NCBI GenBank assembly: GCA_030679805.1
Contig: JAUXST010000452.1
Location: 1-7,360 of the forward strand
Direction: 5' to 3'
Length of the DNA stretch: 7,360 bases
Source of the DNA: Reyranella sp.
GTDB taxonomy: Bacteria > Pseudomonadota > Alphaproteobacteria > Reyranellales > Reyranellaceae
Shown here: piece after piece, positions 1 to 5,889 of the stretch
Position numbering within the stretch: the first letter of the stretch is position 1
Layout: each line of letters begins with the position of its first letter
Notes under the pieces: generated by a model
What the model was told of the DNA's origin: nothing
The model's database searches: none
What the model saw: only the letters and a program-made list of their open reading frames with translations
Made by a program: the position numbers and the translations under genes

Positions 1-4
1 CCGA

Positions 5-22
5 TGTCGGAATGTGCCGACA
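5..22. other. Small hairpin at window start, in the leader of the aminotransferase gene
   Basis: A 6-bp perfect stem (TGTCGG / CCGACA) encloses a 6-nt loop. No T-run follows on either strand, so it does not look like an intrinsic terminator. The rest of 1-168 holds no convincing promoter or gene; a reading frame is open through it, but that stretch looks like untranslated leader. The hairpin could be the tail of an upstream unit cut by the window edge, or chance in GC-rich DNA. Confidence 0.2.
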
Positions 23-168
23 CGAAGCGTCCTTTCCTCGATCAGGCACCCGGAAGCACCGGCTTGTTCCGCGCCGTGGCCCGATCCGGCCAAATCAGTT
101 GCGAACCGGGTGATCTTGGCCCAGCAATGCCGACAGAAGAAGATCGAAGAAATGCCCGAGGAAACATC

Positions 169-1398
169 ATGACCGCACCGTTCGACTTCGCGCCGCTGCT
201 GGCGCCCGGCACGCCCGCACCCGCCGTCCCGTGGAAGGGCTTTCCCAAGTACAATTTCATCGGCGGCCACAACGACGCCAAGCATGTGCCGGTCGACGCC
301 CTGATCGCGGCGGCGACGGCGGTACTGCAGCGCGAGGGCGCGACGCTCGCCACCTACGGCCTGAACAGCGGCCCGCAGGGATACCGGCCGCTGCGCGAGT
401 TCCTGGCGAAGAAGCTCAAGGACCATGCCGGTCTCGGCTGCTCACCCGACGAGATCCTGATCACCTCGGGCTCGATGCAGGGCCTCGACCTGGTGAACAG
501 CCTGCTGCTCTCCCGGGGCGACACCGTGCTGGTCGAGCAGGAGAGCTATGGCGGCGCGCTCACCAAGCTCACCAAGCTCGGCGTCAACACCATCGGCATC
601 CCGCTCGACGAGGAAGGGCTGCGCCTCGACGTCGTGCGGCAGACACTCGAGGAGCTGAAGAAGAAGGGCATCAAGCCCAAGTACATCTACACCATCCCGA
701 CGGTGCAGAATCCGACCGGCGCCATCATGGGCGAGGCGCGCCGCGCCGAGCTCATCGAGCTCGCGGCCGAGTACGGCGTCATGATCTTCGAGGACGAGTG
801 CTACTCCGACCTGATCTGGAACGGCGAGCGCCCGCGCTCGATCTATTCCATGGCCAACGGCGAGGGCGTGATCTTCATCGGCTCCTTCTCCAAGTCGATC
901 GCGCCGGCACTGCGCGTCGGCTACCTCGTCGCCAAGTGGGACATCCTGGGCCGCATCCTCGGCCTGAAGCAGGACGCGGGCTCGGGCGCGCTCGAGCAGA
1001 TGATCCTGGCCGAGTTCTGCACCAAGCATTTCGCCAGCCACGTGCCCAAGCTCAACAAGACGCTGCACGCCAAGCTGCAGGTGCTGCGCGAGGCGCTGGC
1101 CGAGCAGTTCGGCACGGCGGCCGAATTCGGCGATCCCAAGGGCGGCATCTATCTCTGGATCAAGCTGCCGGAGGCGGTCGACACGCAGAAGCTGGCACAG
1201 GCCGCACTCGCCGCCGGCGTGTCGCTCAATCCCGGGCCGGAATGGTCGACCAACAAGGCCTATGCCAAGAACCGGCTGCGGCTCTGCTTCGCCAATCCCG
1301 ATCCCGAGACGATCAGGCAGGGCGTCGCGGTGCTGGCCGAGGTTTGCCGCCGCGAGTTCGGCGTCCCCCTGCGCAGCGCCAACGTCGACAAGGGGTGA
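169..1398 (+). CDS. PLP-dependent aminotransferase, class I/II (fold type I)
   Basis: A cytosolic enzyme of 409 residues that should transfer an amino group between an amino acid and a 2-oxo acid through pyridoxal phosphate. Visible landmarks in order: the YG...G..LR segment (Tyr63 onward), the phosphate-binding TSGSMQ loop (99-104), the NPTG motif (Asn181), Asp209 and Tyr212 in FEDECYSD (pyridine-ring contacts), the Schiff-base Lys242 in SFSKS, and the C-terminal substrate-carboxylate arginine Arg371 in RLRLCFANP. All key residues are present and the length is normal. The body resembles the LysN (2-aminoadipate) / MocR-aminotransferase-domain group, but there is no N-terminal winged helix, so it is an enzyme and not a MocR regulator. 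The start at 169 was chosen because GAGGAAA (158-164) precedes it by 4 nt and homology begins just after; the frame stays open upstream to base 4, but that extension looks non-coding and has no ribosome site. The substrate cannot be told from sequence alone; 2-aminoadipate, aromatic or branched-chain amino acids are possible. It converges on the minus-strand operon. Confidence 0.9.
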   Translation: MTAPFDFAPLLAPGTPAPAVPWKGFPKYNFIGGHNDAKHVPVDALIAAATAVLQREGATLATYGLNSGPQGYRPLREFLAKKLKDHAGLGCSPDEILITSGSMQGLDLVNSLLLSRGDTVLVEQESYGGALTKLTKLGVNTIGIPLDEEGLRLDVVRQTLEELKKKGIKPKYIYTIPTVQNPTGAIMGEARRAELIELAAEYGVMIFEDECYSDLIWNGERPRSIYSMANGEGVIFIGSFSKSIAPALRVGYLVAKWDILGRILGLKQDAGSGALEQMILAEFCTKHFASHVPKLNKTLHAKLQVLREALAEQFGTAAEFGDPKGGIYLWIKLPEAVDTQKLAQAALAAGVSLNPGPEWSTNKAYAKNRLRLCFANPDPETIRQGVAVLAEVCRREFGVPLRSANVDKG

Positions 1399-1410
1399 GC
1401 GGCGCCACGA

Positions 1411-1431
1411 GCGGCACACGAAACGTGCCGC
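1411..1431. other. Hairpin 12 nt past the aminotransferase stop
   Basis: A 7-bp perfect inverted repeat (GCGGCAC / GTGCCGC) with a 7-nt loop lies in the convergent spacer. On the plus strand it is followed by AAAAAG rather than a T-run, and on the minus strand the T-run precedes it, so it is not a textbook intrinsic terminator in either direction. It may still protect the 3' end or assist termination between the convergent genes. No better terminator is visible in 1399-1578. Confidence 0.35.
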
Positions 1432-1508
1432 AAAAAGCCGCCAGCTGTGCCTGAGCGTGTGCCGCTGCGATCGAATCGCGCCGGCTTCTCAAGGACTTGG
1501 CCGGCTCT

Positions 1509-1545
1509 GCGGCACAGGCCCGACGTCTTCGCGGCACAGGCCCGA
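1509..1545. repeat. Direct repeat of 15 bp, two copies with 22-bp period
   Basis: GCGGCACAGGCCCGA occurs at 1509-1523 and again, identically, at 1531-1545, separated by 7 nt. The same GCGGCAC word appears at 1411 and, inverted, at 1425 and 1459, so the gene-free spacer 1399-1578 has five copies within 128 bp. No gene, RNA or recognisable mobile element explains it. A short local duplication or decayed intergenic repeat is the simplest reading. A short GGCTG/CAGCC hairpin (1553-1565) lies just past the end of the minus-strand operon, with no T-run. Confidence 0.6.
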
Positions 1546-1578
1546 ATCGCAGGGCTGTCCCAGCCGCAAGCAGCTCGG

Positions 1579-1992
1579 TCAGGTCCCGACCATCACCATC
1601 CAGTTCACGCCGAACTTGTCGCGGACCATGCCGAACTTGGGCGAAAAGAACGTCTTGGTGAGCGGCATGGTCACCTCGCCGCCCTTGCCCAGCCCCGCGA
1701 ACGTCTTGTCGGCCTCGGCCTCGTCCTTGACGCTCACCGCCAGCGAAAAGCCGTCGAACTTGGGTTTGCCCGTGCAATGGCCGTCCGAGGCCAGGATCAT
1801 GGTGTCGCCGATCTTGAAGGCGGCATGCATCACCTTGTCGTCCGCACCCGGCGGCTCCATGCCGCCGTTGCCGCGCTCGGGATTCTCCTTGAAGCGCATC
1901 AGCATCTCGACCTTGGCGCCGGCCGCGCCCTTGTAGAAATCGAGCGCCTCCTCGCAGCGGCCGTCGAAGAACAGGTAGGGTTGGATCTGCAT
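1579..1992 (-). CDS. PhnB-like VOC (glyoxalase/bleomycin-resistance fold) protein, copy 1
   Basis: A 137-residue cytosolic protein of the vicinal-oxygen-chelate superfamily, PhnB-like branch. Evidence is the N-terminal IQPYL.F.G...EALDFY signature (residues 3-20), the KVMHA strand (53-57), the ASDG turn (68-71), and the C-terminal FGMV.DKFGV.WMV block, which closely resembles the C-terminus of E. coli PhnB (FGKVTDKFGVPWMI). Family members are typically dimers binding small ligands; many have no known reaction, and I cannot identify a reliable metal triad here, so no reaction is assigned. The start at 1992 has a strong ribosome site (AAGGAGAGA) a few bases upstream. It is the last gene of the five-gene minus-strand operon, 34 nt after its paralogue at 2027-2440, with which it shares roughly half its residues. 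Older annotations of this family as 3-demethylubiquinone methyltransferase should not be trusted. Confidence 0.85.
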   Translation of the reverse strand: MQIQPYLFFDGRCEEALDFYKGAAGAKVEMLMRFKENPERGNGGMEPPGADDKVMHAAFKIGDTMILASDGHCTGKPKFDGFSLAVSVKDEAEADKTFAGLGKGGEVTMPLTKTFFSPKFGMVRDKFGVNWMVMVGT

Positions 1993-2026
1993 CGCTCTCT
2001 CCTTGGTTCGTCGTCGATTGCGCGAT

Positions 2027-2440
2027 CTAGCTCTTCGGGTTCAGCACCATCCAGTGCACGCCGAACTTGTCGTCGACCATGCCGAAGCGCGTGGCGAAGA
2101 AGGTCTCGGCCATCGGCATGGTCACCTGTCCACCCTTGCCGAGCGCGGCGAAGAGCTTGTCCGCCTCGCCATCGCTGGACGTGTTGATCGTGAGCGTGAC
2201 ACCCGAAAAGTTCGCCTTGCCGCCGCATTGGCCGTCCGACACGAACACGTCGGACTCGCCGATCTTAATGCAGGCATGCATGACCTTCTCGCCCATGCTG
2301 GGCGAAATCTGCGCCTGCACGTCGGGCGGTGCGTCCTTGAAGTGCATGACGACCTTCACTTCAGCGCCCACGGCGCCCTTGTAGAAGTCGATCGCCTCCT
2401 GGGCCCGGCCTTCGAAAGACAAGTATGGCTGGATGTTCAC
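2027..2440 (-). CDS. PhnB-like VOC protein, copy 2 (GTG start)
   Basis: A second PhnB-like VOC protein, also 137 residues. It has the same landmarks as its neighbour: IQPYLSFEG...EAIDFYKGA (3-23), KVMHA (52-56), VSDGQC (67-72) and FGMVDDKFGVHWMV near the end. By-eye alignment with copy 1 needs one single-residue gap each way and gives about 50% identity, highest at both ends and lowest around residues 36-50. The start is read as GTG at 2440 because AAGGGGA (2446-2452) lies 6 nt upstream and the protein then begins VNIQPYL, matching MQIQPYL of copy 1. The frame stays open to 2698, but that extension overlaps the upstream SRPBCC gene and is not homologous. The gene follows the SRPBCC stop by 19 nt, so it is cotranscribed. 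Function unassigned; a small-molecule binding or sequestering role is plausible but inferred. Confidence 0.85.
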   Translation of the reverse strand: MNIQPYLSFEGRAQEAIDFYKGAVGAEVKVVMHFKDAPPDVQAQISPSMGEKVMHACIKIGESDVFVSDGQCGGKANFSGVTLTINTSSDGEADKLFAALGKGGQVTMPMAETFFATRFGMVDDKFGVHWMVLNPKS

Positions 2441-2445
2441 TTTCG

Positions 2446-2452
2446 TCCCCTT
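2446..2452 (-). promoter_or_regulatory. Ribosome binding site deciding the GTG start at 2440
   Basis: AAGGGGA on the minus strand lies about 6 nt before GTG at 2440. No in-frame ATG lies nearby, so this site together with alignment to the paralogue fixes the start. Confidence 0.6.
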
Positions 2453-2459
2453 CTGCTGC

Positions 2460-2921
2460 TCAAGTTTTTTCGATGAAACCCGCGAGCCGCTCGAGGCCGC
2501 CGGTCCAGCCGCCGCGATGGTCGTCGCGAGACATCTCGGTTTCGAAGGCGGTGTGCCACAGCGTGATCCGCGTCCGGCCGCCGCCAAGGTCGGCGAGGTT
2601 GACCGACACCAGCGTCTCCGGATCGACAGTGCCGGCGGCATTCTCGGTGATGTAGGTGAAGACCAGGCGTTCGGGGGCGGCGACCTCGCGATAGACACCG
2701 TACTTCAGGATCACGTCGCCGCCGGGCGAGCGCATGCGTCGGCGCCACATGCCGCCCGGGCGCACATCCATCTCGCAGGACAGCGGCGTGAAATCCCGCG
2801 GCATCCACCACAGCGAGGCCTGGTTGACGTCGGTCCAGGCCGCGAACACCCGCTCGCGCGGCGCCTTGAGCTCGCGCGTGAGGACCAGTTCCGATCCGGC
2901 GGGCTTCATCATGACGTTCAT
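2460..2921 (-). CDS. SRPBCC / AHSA1-domain protein (Aha1-like START fold)
   Basis: A 153-residue soluble cytosolic protein of the SRPBCC superfamily, activator-of-Hsp90-ATPase-1-like (AHSA1) branch. The family pattern is clear: LTRELKAPRERVFAAWTD (14-31), a WW.P motif, then MDVRPGG.WR, Y.EV..PERLVFTY, a TRITLWHT strand, and the terminal GGW..GLERLAGFIE helix that closes the ligand cavity. Bacterial members typically bind hydrophobic small molecules and lack the Hsp90-interacting partner domain of eukaryotic Aha1; no ligand can be named. The start at 2921 has GAGGAA upstream and overlaps the preceding YceI stop in an ATGA arrangement (ATG 2921-2919, TGA 2920-2918), which implies translational coupling. 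Alternative ATGs lie 3 and 4 codons inside, so the exact N-terminus is slightly uncertain. AHSA1 genes commonly travel with ArsR regulators, but none is in the window. Confidence 0.88.
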   Translation of the reverse strand: MNVMMKPAGSELVLTRELKAPRERVFAAWTDVNQASLWWMPRDFTPLSCEMDVRPGGMWRRRMRSPGGDVILKYGVYREVAAPERLVFTYITENAAGTVDPETLVSVNLADLGGGRTRITLWHTAFETEMSRDDHRGGWTGGLERLAGFIEKT

Positions 2922-3571
2922 GGATTCCTCGCGAATTCGGCATCGACGACGATCTCGATAGGGTCCACGAACATCGCCGGCATGCCGAAATCCTGCGGCT
3001 TGATCCAGGTGCGGGCGTTGACGCCGATGCGTGGACCGCCGCCAAATCCCTTGCCGGCACCGACCAGGGTCACGTCGAAGGTCACGGGCGCGGTCTTGCC
3101 CATCAAGGTCAACTGGCCGTCGACCCTGCCGCTGGTGGTGTCGGTCTGGCGGAAGGCGGTCGAAACGAAGGTCGCCTCGGGAAAACGAGGGGCGTTCAGG
3201 AATTGATCGCCCGCCAGCTGGCTGGCGAAGTCCTTCACGTTGGAGGTGATCGACTCGATCTTCACCGACACCGACAAAGTCGAGCGTGCGATGTTGGCGG
3301 GATCCCAGACGAGCGTGCCGCTCACGCGATCGAAGCGGAAGACGCTGTAGGAATAGCCGATGTGCGACACGCGGGCGAGAACCGCCGCGTGATCGCCGTC
3401 GACGGTGTAGGTGCCGGCCGTCGCGTGCGCAATGTTGCGCTCGCCGCAGAAGACGCCGGGCGGCATGCCGGGCGGACAGGTGCCCTGGGCCAGGCCGGCG
3501 ACGGCGGGAATCTGGGACAAGGCGACGCCCAGCAACAGCGCGCGCGCGATCGAGAGGGCTGCGACCTTCAT
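2918..3571 (-). CDS. YceI-family periplasmic lipid-binding protein
   Basis: A 217-residue precursor. Residues 1 to about 29 form a Sec signal peptide (MK, hydrophobic ALLLGVALS core, likely cleavage after AGLA near residue 28), so the mature protein acts in the periplasm. The mature part follows the YceI lipocalin-like pattern: YTVDGDHA (55-62), ARVSHIGYS, F.RVSG.L.WDP, a VSVKIESI strand, the QLAGDQFLNAPRFPEATFVS segment, DGQLTLMGKTAPVTFDVTL, and DFGMP...VDPIEIVVDAEF at the end. YceI proteins bind long isoprenoid or lipid-like ligands in a beta-barrel. Between signal peptide and barrel is a short Pro-rich segment bracketed by Cys32 and Cys42 that could form a disulfide. The start at 3571 has CAGGAG upstream; the frame is open far beyond but that region overlaps the preceding gene. 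It lies 20 nt after the membrane-anchored SRPBCC gene and overlaps the next gene by 4 nt. Confidence 0.88.
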   Translation of the reverse strand: MKVAALSIARALLLGVALSQIPAVAGLAQGTCPPGMPPGVFCGERNIAHATAGTYTVDGDHAAVLARVSHIGYSYSVFRFDRVSGTLVWDPANIARSTLSVSVKIESITSNVKDFASQLAGDQFLNAPRFPEATFVSTAFRQTDTTSGRVDGQLTLMGKTAPVTFDVTLVGAGKGFGGGPRIGVNARTWIKPQDFGMPAMFVDPIEIVVDAEFARNP

Positions 3572-3591
3572 GACGTACTCCTGAATCGGAC

Positions 3592-4152
3592 TTATTTCTC
3601 GGCGACGACCTTCAGGTTGGCGAGACCGGCCGCGAAGTCGTTGCCGATCATGTCGTCCATGTTGATGAACAGCCCCATCACGACACCCATCACTTTCGCG
3701 ACGTAGGGACAGGGGCCGTACATCGCCCAGGTTACAACCGTGCTGTCGCCCCCGGGACCCTTGGCCGGTTCCATGGTGAACTCGGCGGTGTTGTGGCCTT
3801 CGAACGGCTTGATGAAATCGAGCTTGATCAGGATCTTTCCGGGCGGCATCGCCTCGGTGATTTCCATCCGCCCCTTGCCGACATTCTTGTTGCCGTCCCA
3901 TTCATAGACGGCGCCCTTGCCGCTGGGCGGGCCGGTGAAGGTCCGCTTCATGTCAGGGTCCTTCTTCTCGTAGGGCGACCAGGCGCGCCAGCCCGGCAGA
4001 TCGTTGATCAAGGCGTAGATCTTTTCCGGTGGCGCCTTGATGGTGGCGCTGCGCTGGACCCGGAAATTATCGGGCCGGGTCGCGGCATAGATCAGGATGC
4101 CGGCGATCACGACGGCGAGGCCAGCAACGACATAGGCAAGTGCTTTCAGCAT
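3592..4152 (-). CDS. Membrane-anchored SRPBCC family protein (polyketide cyclase/START-like)
   Basis: A 186-residue protein, first in the minus-strand operon. One N-terminal hydrophobic helix (residues 4-24, AYVVAGLAVVIAGILIYAA) is followed by a single SRPBCC domain: FRVQRSATIKAPPEKIYALINDLPGWRAWSPYEKKDP (about 29-65), the YEWDGNKNVGKGRMEI strands, an F..PFEGHNTAEFTMEP strand, and the long C-terminal helix FINMDDMIGNDFAAGLANLK. This matches the familiar bacterial group with one anchor plus a polyketide-cyclase-like ligand-binding domain. Whether the domain faces cytoplasm or periplasm is not certain, since the segment could also act as an uncleaved signal. The start at 4152 was chosen because GGAGAAG precedes it by about 8 nt and it leaves the promoter and palindrome untranslated. 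A GTG at 4206 in the same frame would require translating through the operator and is rejected. Ligand unknown. Confidence 0.85.
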   Translation of the reverse strand: MLKALAYVVAGLAVVIAGILIYAATRPDNFRVQRSATIKAPPEKIYALINDLPGWRAWSPYEKKDPDMKRTFTGPPSGKGAVYEWDGNKNVGKGRMEITEAMPPGKILIKLDFIKPFEGHNTAEFTMEPAKGPGGDSTVVTWAMYGPCPYVAKVMGVVMGLFINMDDMIGNDFAAGLANLKVVAEK

Positions 4153-4168
4153 CGTCCGGCTTCTCCGA

Positions 4169-4196
4169 TAACACTTAACTCTTGAGTTAAGTGTTA
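4169..4196. promoter_or_regulatory. Perfect 13-2-13 inverted repeat, probable repressor operator
   Basis: TAACACTTAACTC (4169-4181), a TT spacer, then GAGTTAAGTGTTA (4184-4196). The two arms are exact reverse complements over all 13 bases. The AT-rich core stands out from the surrounding GC-rich DNA. It covers the -10 and predicted start point of the promoter reading into the five-gene operon, a typical position for a steric repressor. The 12-2-12 geometry is that described for SmtB/ArsR-family operators, and ArsR regulators are often linked to SRPBCC genes, so an ArsR-type repressor is the best guess. It lies 52 nt from the divergent GGT-like gene and could affect it too. As an RNA it would also form a hairpin, but no T-run follows, so a terminator is less likely. 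Confidence 0.8.
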
Positions 4197-4219
4197 GAAA
4201 CTTCACGCCGCCCTGTCAA
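4191..4219 (-). promoter_or_regulatory. Sigma-70-type promoter of the five-gene minus-strand operon
   Basis: Reading the minus strand, a consensus -35 TTGACA (4219-4214) is separated by exactly 17 nt from TAACAC (4196-4191), a weak -10 that matches TATAAT at three positions. The predicted start is near 4184, in the middle of the palindrome, giving a leader of about 30 nt before the ATG at 4152. The strong -35 with a -10 inside the palindrome suggests a promoter that is active when the repressor is released. No equally good promoter is seen facing the GGT-like gene. Confidence 0.6.
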
Positions 4220-4248
4220 CCGCCGGTAAAACGACCTAAGAAATCCTC

Positions 4249-5856
4249 ATGGTAGACATACGCACCGGCCGTCCGGCCACCCTCGCGCCGAACGGCATGG
4301 TGACTTCACCTCATTCGCTGGCCTCGCAGGCCGGCGTCGACGTGCTGCGCGCGGGCGGCTCGGCCGTCGACGCCGCCGTCGCCACCAGTGCGGCGCTCTC
4401 GGTGCTCTATCCGCACATGACCGGCGTGGGCGGCGACGCCTTCTGGCTGGTCTACGACGCCAAGACCCAGGCCGTGCGCTATATCGACGGCGGCGGCCGT
4501 GCCACGGCGGGCGGCACGATCGAGGCGTTCGCCAAGCGCGGTCTCGCGGAGGTGCCCTATAAGGGCGTATTGCCGGGAACACTCACCGTGCCCGGCGCGG
4601 TCGCGAGTTGGGGCGAGGCCCATGCCGCCTACGGCCGCCTGCCACTCAAACGCTGTCTCGAAAGCGCCATCGGCTATGCGCGCCACGGCTTTCCGGTGAC
4701 GGCGCGGCTGGCCTACTGGCGCGAACTGGCGCGCGAGGAACTGGCCAAGAGTCCGGAGGCTGCGGCGATCTTCCTGAAGGAGGGCGCCATCCTCACCAAT
4801 CCCGACCTCGCCCGCACGCTGGAAGCGATTGCCAGTGACGGCTGGTACGGCTTCTACGAGGGCGAGGTGGCGCGCGAACTGGTGCGCTGGTCGGCGGCCA
4901 ACGACGGCTTCTTCACGCCGGACGACCTCAAGGCGCAGGTCGCGCGCTGGGGCGAGCCGCTCAAGGGCAGCTATCGCGGCGTCACGATCTACGAAACGCC
5001 AGCGCCGACGCAGGGTTTTGCCGTGCTGGAGATGCTGAACCTGCTCGAGCCGCTGGAGATGCACAAGAAGCCGTTCCTCGGGCCCGACTACGTGCATTTC
5101 ATGGTCCAGGCCAAGCAGCTCGCCTATCACGACCGCGACCGCCATCTCGCCGACCCGCGCTTCGCCGATGTGCCGATGGAGCGCCTGATCTCGAAAAAAT
5201 ACGCCGATGAGCGGCGCGCGTTGATGGACCCGGCCCGCGCCGTCCCCTGGGACCGCATCCCCTCCTACGGCAGCCTGGCCGGCGACACCGTTTACATCGC
5301 CGCGGTCGATGCCGAGGGCAACGCCGTGTCGCTGATCCACTCGCTCTATGGCGGCTTTGGCGCCGCCGTCGTGGCGGGGAGCACCGGCGTCGTGCTGCAG
5401 AACCGCTCGGCCTATTTCTCGCTCGACCCCAGGAGCCCCAACCGGGTCGAGCCCGGCAAGACGCCGCTGCACACGCTGATCGCCTCGATGGCGTTCCGCG
5501 ACGACAGGTTTTGGGCCGCCGTGGGCTGCATGGGCGCCGACGGCCAGCCGCAGATCCATCTGCAGACCTATCTCGCCATGATCGACCACGGCTGCGACAT
5601 CCAGGAGGCACTGGAAACGCCGCGCTTCCTGTCCGGCCGCTTCGCCATCGGCGAGGCACGCGACACGCTGCATATCGAAGGCCGCTTTCCGCCCGCGACC
5701 ATCGCCGAGCTGGAGCGGCGCGGTCACCTGCTCAATCGCTGGGGTCCCTGGAACGAAATCGCGGGCCACGCCCACGGCATCACGATCGATCCGGCGAGCG
5801 GCCTGCGCGTCGGCGGCTCGGACCCGCGCAGCGACGGCGCCGCGATCGGGTATTAG
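4249..5856 (+). CDS. Gamma-glutamyltransferase-family Ntn hydrolase (GGT-like, cytoplasmic)
   Basis: A 535-residue proenzyme of the GGT family. These proteins cut themselves at a threonine, which becomes the N-terminal nucleophile of the small subunit. Thr347 in the GDTVYIAAVD segment fits this role; cleavage would leave a small subunit of 189 residues, close to the about 190 of E. coli GGT. Other family landmarks are ASQAGVDVLRAGGSAVDAA near the start, GVGGDAFWLVYD, GNAVSLIHS (357-365), NRSAYFSLDP (385-394) and GCMGADGQPQ (426-435). There is no signal peptide, unlike the periplasmic GgtA/Ggt enzymes. Residues that hold the gamma-glutamyl group in E. coli GGT appear altered: the Asp433 position aligns with Tyr389, and the Ser462-Ser463 region reads PLHTL (406-410). 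This resembles the YwrD / oxamate amidohydrolase (HpxW) side of the family, so the substrate may not be glutathione. The start at 4249 has only a weak ribosome site. The gene is divergent from the SRPBCC operon across 96 nt. Confidence 0.85.
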   Translation: MVDIRTGRPATLAPNGMVTSPHSLASQAGVDVLRAGGSAVDAAVATSAALSVLYPHMTGVGGDAFWLVYDAKTQAVRYIDGGGRATAGGTIEAFAKRGLAEVPYKGVLPGTLTVPGAVASWGEAHAAYGRLPLKRCLESAIGYARHGFPVTARLAYWRELAREELAKSPEAAAIFLKEGAILTNPDLARTLEAIASDGWYGFYEGEVARELVRWSAANDGFFTPDDLKAQVARWGEPLKGSYRGVTIYETPAPTQGFAVLEMLNLLEPLEMHKKPFLGPDYVHFMVQAKQLAYHDRDRHLADPRFADVPMERLISKKYADERRALMDPARAVPWDRIPSYGSLAGDTVYIAAVDAEGNAVSLIHSLYGGFGAAVVAGSTGVVLQNRSAYFSLDPRSPNRVEPGKTPLHTLIASMAFRDDRFWAAVGCMGADGQPQIHLQTYLAMIDHGCDIQEALETPRFLSGRFAIGEARDTLHIEGRFPPATIAELERRGHLLNRWGPWNEIAGHAHGITIDPASGLRVGGSDPRSDGAAIGY

Positions 5857-5889
5857 AGGAAGTTCCGTTCATATCTTCATGTTCCTCTC

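Noticed and set aside
4..168. N-terminal extension of the aminotransferase by 55 residues
   Set aside because: The extension has no family similarity and no ribosome site; the ATG at 169 has GAGGAAA immediately upstream and matches the expected start of the fold.
442..1419. Open frame (325 codons) on the minus strand antisense to the aminotransferase
   Set aside because: The opposite strand carries a complete aminotransferase motif set; the antisense translation has no family pattern.
3572..3901. Extension of the YceI frame upstream of 3571
   Set aside because: It overlaps the SRPBCC gene out of frame and would bury the signal peptide inside the protein; the start at 3571 has a good ribosome site.
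4169..4196. The palindrome as an intrinsic terminator
   Set aside because: No T-run follows on either strand, the spacer of 2 nt is too short for a normal loop, and it sits at the 5' ends of two divergent genes with promoter elements around it.
4153..4206. GTG at 4206 as start of the anchored SRPBCC protein
   Set aside because: It lies upstream of the predicted transcription start and would require translating the palindrome; ATG at 4152 has a ribosome site and starts the membrane helix naturally.
4306..5775. Long open frame (489 codons) on the minus strand antisense to the GGT-like gene
   Set aside because: It shadows a clear GGT-family gene in high-GC DNA. Its translation is low-complexity Arg/Gly/Ala/Val-rich with no recognisable domain.
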